In this document: positions 59,475 to 64,000 of the stretch, piece after piece
Layout of the letters: every line of letters begins with the position of its first letter
Position numbering within the stretch: position 1 is the stretch's first letter
The notes under the pieces: model-generated
The model's database searches: none
Told to the model about the DNA's origin: nothing
The model's input: the letters and a program-made list of their open reading frames with translations, nothing else
Translations under genes and position numbers: made by a program
NCBI GenBank assembly: GCA_902588975.1
Contig: CACIRJ010000003.1
Span: 1 to 64,000 of the forward strand
DNA: 64,000 nt
Direction of reading: 5' to 3'
DNA from: an uncultured Pelagibacteraceae bacterium
GTDB lineage: Bacteria; Pseudomonadota; Alphaproteobacteria; Pelagibacterales; Pelagibacteraceae

Positions 59475-62143
59475 TAAATCATGTTCCTAAGTACATATTG
59501 TAAAATTCCACCATTTTTGTAATACTCTAATTCGTTCTTAGTATCTATTCTACTTAACATTTTAATTCTCTTGATGTCTCCAGAGACATATTTGATTTCA
59601 ACATCAACTTCATCTCTAGGATCTATGCCTTTTTCTAAGTCAATAATAGAAAATAGTTCTGAGCCATCTAATTTTAGATTAGTTCTATTTATTCCATCTT
59701 TAAACTGTAATGGTAGTATACCCATTCCTATAAGATTTGATCTATGAATTCTCTCAAAACTTTCTGCAAAAACAGCCTTTACACCTAAAAGTTTGGTTCC
59801 TTTGGCCGCCCAATCTCTTGAAGAACCAGTTCCATACTCTTTACCACCAATTACAACTAAATCGGTACCTCTTTTTTTATATTCTACAACCGCATCATAT
59901 ACTGGCATTACTTTTTCCTCAGGGTACAACTTTGTAAAACCACCCTCAGTACCAGGTGCCATTTCATTTCTAATTCTTATATTTGCAAAAGTCCCTCTCA
60001 TCATAACCTCATGATTGCCTCTTCTTGCTCCATAGGAGTTATAATCTTTAGGAAGTATTTGATGTTTCATAAAATATTCTCCAGTCGGACTATCTTTTTG
60101 AATTGATCCAGCAGGTGAAATATGATCAGTGGTAATGCTATCACCTAATATTAATAGTGGTCTTGCATCCTTAATTTCTTTAAATCCTTCAGGTTTATCA
60201 GGAAGATTATCAAAAAATGGAGGTTTTTTTACGTACGTTGAATTATCTTCCCAATTATAAATATTGGTTTCCTCTGTTTTAATTTTTTGCCATTGTTCTG
60301 GTCCTTGAGAAACATTTGAGTATCTTTTTATAAACATTTCTGCATTTAATGAATTTCTCAATGTTTCTTCTATTTCTTTGTTAGATGGCCATATATCTTT
60401 TAAAAAAACATCTTTACCATCTTTATCTTTACCTAATGGATCCTTATACAAATCAAATCTCATAGTTCCTGCTATTGCATAAGCAACGACTAACGGCGGA
60501 GACGCTAAATAATTTGCTTTTATTAAAGGTGAAATTCTTCCTTCAAAGTTTCTGTTTCCAGATAAAACCGAGACAGCATAAATATTATTATTTTTTATGG
60601 AATCTGAGATATTATCGGCTAATGGACCTGAATTACCAATACAAGTTGTACATCCATAACCAACTAAATTAAAACCTAACTTATCTAAATAAATATTTAG
60701 CCCAGCTTTTTCTAGATAATCTGTAACTACTTGTGATCCAGGTGCCAAAGATGTTTTTACCCAAGGCTTAGTCATTAAACCTTTTTCAATTGCATTTTTT
60801 GCTAGTAAACCTGCTCCAATTAGTACACTTGGATTGGAAGTATTAGTACAAGAAGTGATTGCAGCAATTAATACATCGCCATCGGTTATTTTAAAATCTT
60901 CTTTTTCAACATCATAAATATTTGGCTCTTCTTTTTTTGTAATTTCTGAAAATACTTTTTTAAAATTTGATGATGCGTTAGTAAGTAGAACTTTATCCTG
61001 TGGACGTTTTGGTCCAGAAATAGTTGGTACTATAGTTGACATATCTAAAGATAGTGTGTCTGAAAATTCAACATCTAAACTTGCCCAAAGTCCTTGTTCT
61101 TGAGCATACTTTTTTACAATTTCAACATTTTGATCATCTCTTCCTGAGAATTTTAAATATTTTAAAGTTTCATCATCAATTGGGAAAAAACCACAAGTTG
61201 CACCATACTCAGGTGCCATATTTGCTATAGTAGCTCTATCTGCTAAAGTCAGATTTTTTAGTCCTTCGCCATAGAATTCAACAAACTTTCCAACAACTCC
61301 CTTGTCTCTCAACATTTTAACTACTGTTAAAACAAGATCAGTTGCTGTTGTACCTTCTGGCATTTTTGATTTCATTTCAAATCCAATAACTTCGGGAATT
61401 AACATTGAAATAGGTTGACCTAACATTCCAGCCTCAGCTTCAATTCCACCTACTCCCCAACCCAAAACAGATAAACCATTTACCATAGTTGTATGACTAT
61501 CTGTTCCAACCAAAGTGTCTGGAAATATGTATTCTTCATCTTTATATTTTTCATTCCAAACAACTTTTGAAAGGTATTCCAGATTGACTTGATGACATAT
61601 CCCAGTTCCTGGGGGAACTATTCTAAAATTATTGAATGCTTGTTGACCCCATTTAAGGAAAGAATATCTTTCTGCATTCCGATTAAATTCAATATCAACG
61701 TTTTCTTTTAAAGAATTTTTATTTGCAAATTTATCTACTTGTACAGAGTGATCAATTACCAAATCAACTGATGATAATGGATTGATAGTACTTGGATCTT
61801 TATTTTTTTCTTTTACAGCCTCTCTCATTGCTGCTAAATCTGCAACTGCAGGAATTCCAGTGTAGTCTTGAAGCAACACCCTCGCAGGCCTATATGCAAT
61901 TTCTGTGTTAGAACTTTTAGATTTTAACCAATCTTTAATAGCTTCAATTTGATTTTTATTAACCGTTATATCGTCCTCAAATCTTAACAAATTCTCAAGT
62001 AAGACCTTCAATGATTTTGGAAGCTTTGATATACCTTCTAAACCATTTTTCTCAGCCTCTTTCAGTGAGTAAAAATTATAACTTTTGCCGTTAACTGAAA
62101 TTTTAGTTAACGAATTGAACGAGTTTTTGTCTCCTGGTTTCAT
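59474..62143 (-). CDS. acnA: Aconitate hydratase
   Basis: 889 aa from ATG 62143 (MKPGDKNSFN). The track's start at 62206 adds 21 residues (MVQLCYVSAFIRLHSYILLL) that lie inside the lysE-like gene and do not fit the family, so I reject it. The [4Fe-4S] cysteines are in ITSCTNTSNPS and GYGCTTCIGNSGP, and the swivel domain has RRGNHEVMMRGTFANIRIRN and GGKEYGTGSSRDWAAKG. It is the TCA-cycle aconitase of AcnA type. Confidence 0.96.
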   Translation of the reverse strand: MKPGDKNSFNSLTKISVNGKSYNFYSLKEAEKNGLEGISKLPKSLKVLLENLLRFEDDITVNKNQIEAIKDWLKSKSSNTEIAYRPARVLLQDYTGIPAVADLAAMREAVKEKNKDPSTINPLSSVDLVIDHSVQVDKFANKNSLKENVDIEFNRNAERYSFLKWGQQAFNNFRIVPPGTGICHQVNLEYLSKVVWNEKYKDEEYIFPDTLVGTDSHTTMVNGLSVLGWGVGGIEAEAGMLGQPISMLIPEVIGFEMKSKMPEGTTATDLVLTVVKMLRDKGVVGKFVEFYGEGLKNLTLADRATIANMAPEYGATCGFFPIDDETLKYLKFSGRDDQNVEIVKKYAQEQGLWASLDVEFSDTLSLDMSTIVPTISGPKRPQDKVLLTNASSNFKKVFSEITKKEEPNIYDVEKEDFKITDGDVLIAAITSCTNTSNPSVLIGAGLLAKNAIEKGLMTKPWVKTSLAPGSQVVTDYLEKAGLNIYLDKLGFNLVGYGCTTCIGNSGPLADNISDSIKNNNIYAVSVLSGNRNFEGRISPLIKANYLASPPLVVAYAIAGTMRFDLYKDPLGKDKDGKDVFLKDIWPSNKEIEETLRNSLNAEMFIKRYSNVSQGPEQWQKIKTEETNIYNWEDNSTYVKKPPFFDNLPDKPEGFKEIKDARPLLILGDSITTDHISPAGSIQKDSPTGEYFMKHQILPKDYNSYGARRGNHEVMMRGTFANIRIRNEMAPGTEGGFTKLYPEEKVMPVYDAVVEYKKRGTDLVVIGGKEYGTGSSRDWAAKGTKLLGVKAVFAESFERIHRSNLIGMGILPLQFKDGINRTNLKLDGSELFSIIDLEKGIDPRDEVDVEIKYVSGDIKRIKMLSRIDTKNELEYYKNGGILQYVLRNMI

Positions 62144-62145
62144 AT

Positions 62146-62736
62146 TTAATAATAAAATGTAGCTATGCAGCCTAATAAAAGCGCTGACATAACATAATTG
62201 AACCATTTAATAAATTTCTCATTTGTCGCGAATTTTCTCATAAATTTACCAATTAAAGTCCAAAATAAGATGCTAAATATAGCAAAAAAAAAGGCAGAAG
62301 TTAGGAGCCAGAAGGAATAAATAAAAAAGTTATCTCCAGATTCGATATAAGTTGATACTGCAATAATTGCAACGATTACTCCTTTAGGATTTAAGAATTG
62401 AAAAAGAAATGTTTCTATAAATTTTACAGGTTCAAGTTTTTCTTTTTGATTTGATGATTTAGAAAATGAAATTCTGTAAGCCAAGTAAACTAAAAATGCA
62501 GAGCCTGTAAAAACTAAAATTTTTTGAATTATTGGATATAATTTAAAAATGTTAATTAGCCCAAAATTGACTAAAGATAACATTGAAGTAAAACCAAATA
62601 TAACACCTAACATTAGAGGTATAGTTTTTTTTACTCCATGATTAAAACCTGAATGAGATGCAACAATATTATTTGGACCAGGCGAACAACTAGTAACAAA
62701 AAAAAATAAGCTTAATGATAATAATTCTGGATGCAT
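62146..62736 (-). CDS. LysE/RhtB-family amino acid exporter
   Basis: A 196-aa membrane protein with about six TM helices and the family signature FVTSCSPGPNNIVASHSGFNHG followed by KTIPLMLGVIFGF. Members export amino acids or homoserine lactones. It ends 2 nt before the acnA start and begins directly after the CsaA-like gene, so it may be co-transcribed. Confidence 0.88.
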   Translation of the reverse strand: MHPELLSLSLFFFVTSCSPGPNNIVASHSGFNHGVKKTIPLMLGVIFGFTSMLSLVNFGLINIFKLYPIIQKILVFTGSAFLVYLAYRISFSKSSNQKEKLEPVKFIETFLFQFLNPKGVIVAIIAVSTYIESGDNFFIYSFWLLTSAFFFAIFSILFWTLIGKFMRKFATNEKFIKWFNYVMSALLLGCIATFYY

Positions 62737-63078
62737 TTAAGCAATCGGTAATCCATTCTCTGCTTCTTGAGATGGATGAACTAAAGTTACTCTACCCTCT
62801 GCATCTATAGCTCCAAGAATTAATACTTGTGAAACAACTCCAGCAATATTTTTTTCTGCAAAATTACAAACACCGATTACTTGTTTTCCTTTAAGATTCT
62901 CTTCATTATAATAATGAGTAATTTGAGCTGAAGATTGTTTTATCCCTATCTTTTCTCCAAAATCAACTTCTACAACTAATGAAGGTTTTCTTGCTTTTTC
63001 ATTTTTTCTTACAGAAATAATTGTTCCCAATCTAATATCTACTTTATCAAAATCTTCATACGTAATTTGTTCTTTCAT
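62737..63078 (-). CDS. tRNA-binding-domain protein, CsaA-like
   Basis: A 113-aa stand-alone OB-fold domain (EMAP II-like). DKVDIRLGTIISVRKNEKARKPSLVVEVDFG and IGVCNFAEKNIAGVVSQVLILGA match CsaA, which binds tRNA and acts as an export chaperone in Bacillus. The stop and the next gene's ATG are adjacent. Confidence 0.9.
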   Translation of the reverse strand: MKEQITYEDFDKVDIRLGTIISVRKNEKARKPSLVVEVDFGEKIGIKQSSAQITHYYNEENLKGKQVIGVCNFAEKNIAGVVSQVLILGAIDAEGRVTLVHPSQEAENGLPIA

Positions 63079-63103
63079 AAATTTAATATATAATGATTTG
63101 TAA

Positions 63104-64000
63104 ATGAGTACAGAAAATAATCCTGATAAAATTTATAAAGATTCGATACGAATATTGACAGATTTGATTGCTTTCAAAACTATTTCTGGAAACGATAATA
63201 ATAGTCTCATTAATTATTGTGATGATATTTTAAAAAATTTAGGAGCAACTTCATTTAGAATTTTTGATGGAGATAAAAAAAGAGTTAATCTTTTTGCTTC
63301 TTTAAAATCTAAAAATGGAAATGGTAAAAAACCTATTATTCTTTCAGGTCATACAGATGTAGTCCCGGTTTCAAAAGGCTGGTCTACTGATCCATTTGTT
63401 GCAACTATAAAAAATGAGAAATTATTTGGGAGAGGTTCTTGTGATATGAAAGGTTTTATTGCATGTGCTCTAGCATATGCTCCTGTATTTAGAGAAAATA
63501 ATTTAGATAGAGACATTCACTTTTCATTTACATTCGATGAAGAAACTGCATGCATTGGTGCACCATTATTAATAAAAGAATTAAAAAAAAGAGATATTAA
63601 AGATGGAATTTGTATTATTGGTGAACCAACCAATATGAAAATCATTGATGCCCATAAAGGTATGAATGAATATACAATTCACTTTGGAGGTTTAGCTGGT
63701 CATAGTTCTAAACCAGGCCAAGGTGTTAATGCCGTTGAATATGCATCGAGGTATGTAAACAAATTACTAGAAATTAGATCAAAACTAAAAGATAGAGCTC
63801 CTAAAGATTGTATATTTAATCCACCATATTCTACATTATCAGTTGGTGGAGTTTCAGGTGGTATAGCTCATAATGTTATCGCTGATAAATGTAAAGTTGA
63901 ATGGGAAACTAGACCAGTGGTCAGAGAAGATGGAGATTTTGTAAATCAAATAATAGACGATTATGTTGATAAAGAATTATTGCCAGAAATGAAAAAAGTT
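63104..64000 (+). CDS. argE: Acetylornithine deacetylase-like M20 peptidase, 3' end missing
   Basis: The frame starts at ATG 63104 (MSTENNPDKIYKD) and continues off the right edge; 299 residues are visible of an expected 380-390. M20 zinc ligands are seen in LSGHTDVVPV, GRGSCDMKGF, FDEETACIGA and IIGEPTNMKI. The dimerisation/lid region is GLAGHSSKPGQGVNAVEYA. This pattern (HTDVVPV plus DMKGF) is closer to ArgE than DapE. It is divergent from the CsaA-like gene, 25 bp apart. Confidence 0.88.
   Translation, partial: MSTENNPDKIYKDSIRILTDLIAFKTISGNDNNSLINYCDDILKNLGATSFRIFDGDKKRVNLFASLKSKNGNGKKPIILSGHTDVVPVSKGWSTDPFVATIKNEKLFGRGSCDMKGFIACALAYAPVFRENNLDRDIHFSFTFDEETACIGAPLLIKELKKRDIKDGICIIGEPTNMKIIDAHKGMNEYTIHFGGLAGHSSKPGQGVNAVEYASRYVNKLLEIRSKLKDRAPKDCIFNPPYSTLSVGGVSGGIAHNVIADKCKVEWETRPVVREDGDFVNQIIDDYVDKELLPEMKKV

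Noticed and set aside
62144-62206. N-terminal 21-residue extension of aconitase in the ORF track
   Set aside because: It lies inside the LysE-family gene and is hydrophobic, unlike any aconitase N-terminus; ATG 62143 is the natural start.
1-64000. tRNA, rRNA, CRISPR, prophage or insertion sequence
   Set aside because: All sizeable spaces are coding; no cloverleaf, repeat array, transposase or integrase was seen.

Overview
This window is a compact, very AT-rich bacterial chromosome segment. Genes overlap or nearly touch, and the largest gap is about 140 bp. Gene content points strongly to the SAR11 clade (Pelagibacterales, Alphaproteobacteria): TMAO/methylamine catabolism (tmoXVW, tdm, gmaS, mgsABC), sarcosine oxidase soxBDAG with fhs, several GcvT-like proteins, DUF3726 and a small lysine-rich proteome. 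No tRNA, rRNA, CRISPR array, insertion sequence or prophage was recognised, and no gene-free stretch exceeds 300 bp.

Layout. (1) 1-6234, minus strand: a sulfur/betaine-flavoured operon with egtB and egtD (ergothioneine), a SAM methyltransferase, a Rieske oxygenase, an APS-kinase-like kinase, a small nucleotidylyltransferase, an ECHDC3-like crotonase, and a truncated methanethiol oxidase (SELENBP1 family). (2) 6339-9106, plus: a MetF-like/GcvT-like pair that looks like a folate-dependent demethylation module, then a 35-aa membrane peptide coupled to a Yip1-family protein. (3) 9103-12500, minus: an uncharacterised cluster of a 55-aa zinc ribbon, DUF3726, a 550-aa orphan and an M19 'dipeptidase' lacking several usual metal ligands. 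(4) 12605-17350: purE-purK, an SRAP protein, a GNAT, an orphan and a folate-biopterin-like transporter. (5) 17354-24252: soxBDAG and, divergently, fhs. (6) 24249-33429, minus: a carbohydrate ABC importer with a GH63-like glycosidase, iron alcohol dehydrogenase, class I amidotransferase and GpsA, probably a glycosyl-glycerol/glycerate osmolyte module.

(7) 33429-54246 is the methylated-amine centre: tmoX-tmoV-tmoW on the minus strand and, divergently, tdm, a winged-helix regulator, a DAO-family flavoprotein, a gmaS candidate, mgsABC, an orphan, amtB and two single-TM micro-proteins. A second, diverged glxBCD-glnT set and a diaminopropionate-ammonia-lyase-like enzyme follow. The expected flow is TMAO uptake, demethylation by Tdm to dimethylamine plus formaldehyde, methylamine capture as gamma-glutamylmethylamide and N-methylglutamate, oxidation by a flavoprotein, and ammonium release or uptake by Amt; C1 units pass to folate (sarcosine oxidase, Fhs, MetF/GcvT proteins). 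TMA monooxygenase and dimethylamine monooxygenase are not in the window.

(8) 54252-64000: photolyase, YjbQ, ZapE, a cupin, BamB, a YfgM-like protein, aconitase, a LysE exporter, a CsaA-like tRNA-binding protein and a truncated argE. The best candidates for something new are the zinc-ribbon/DUF3726/550-aa/M19 cluster, the ergothioneine operon with its extra enzymes, and the two parallel glutamate-synthase-like sets of which one has lost the iron-sulfur cysteines.
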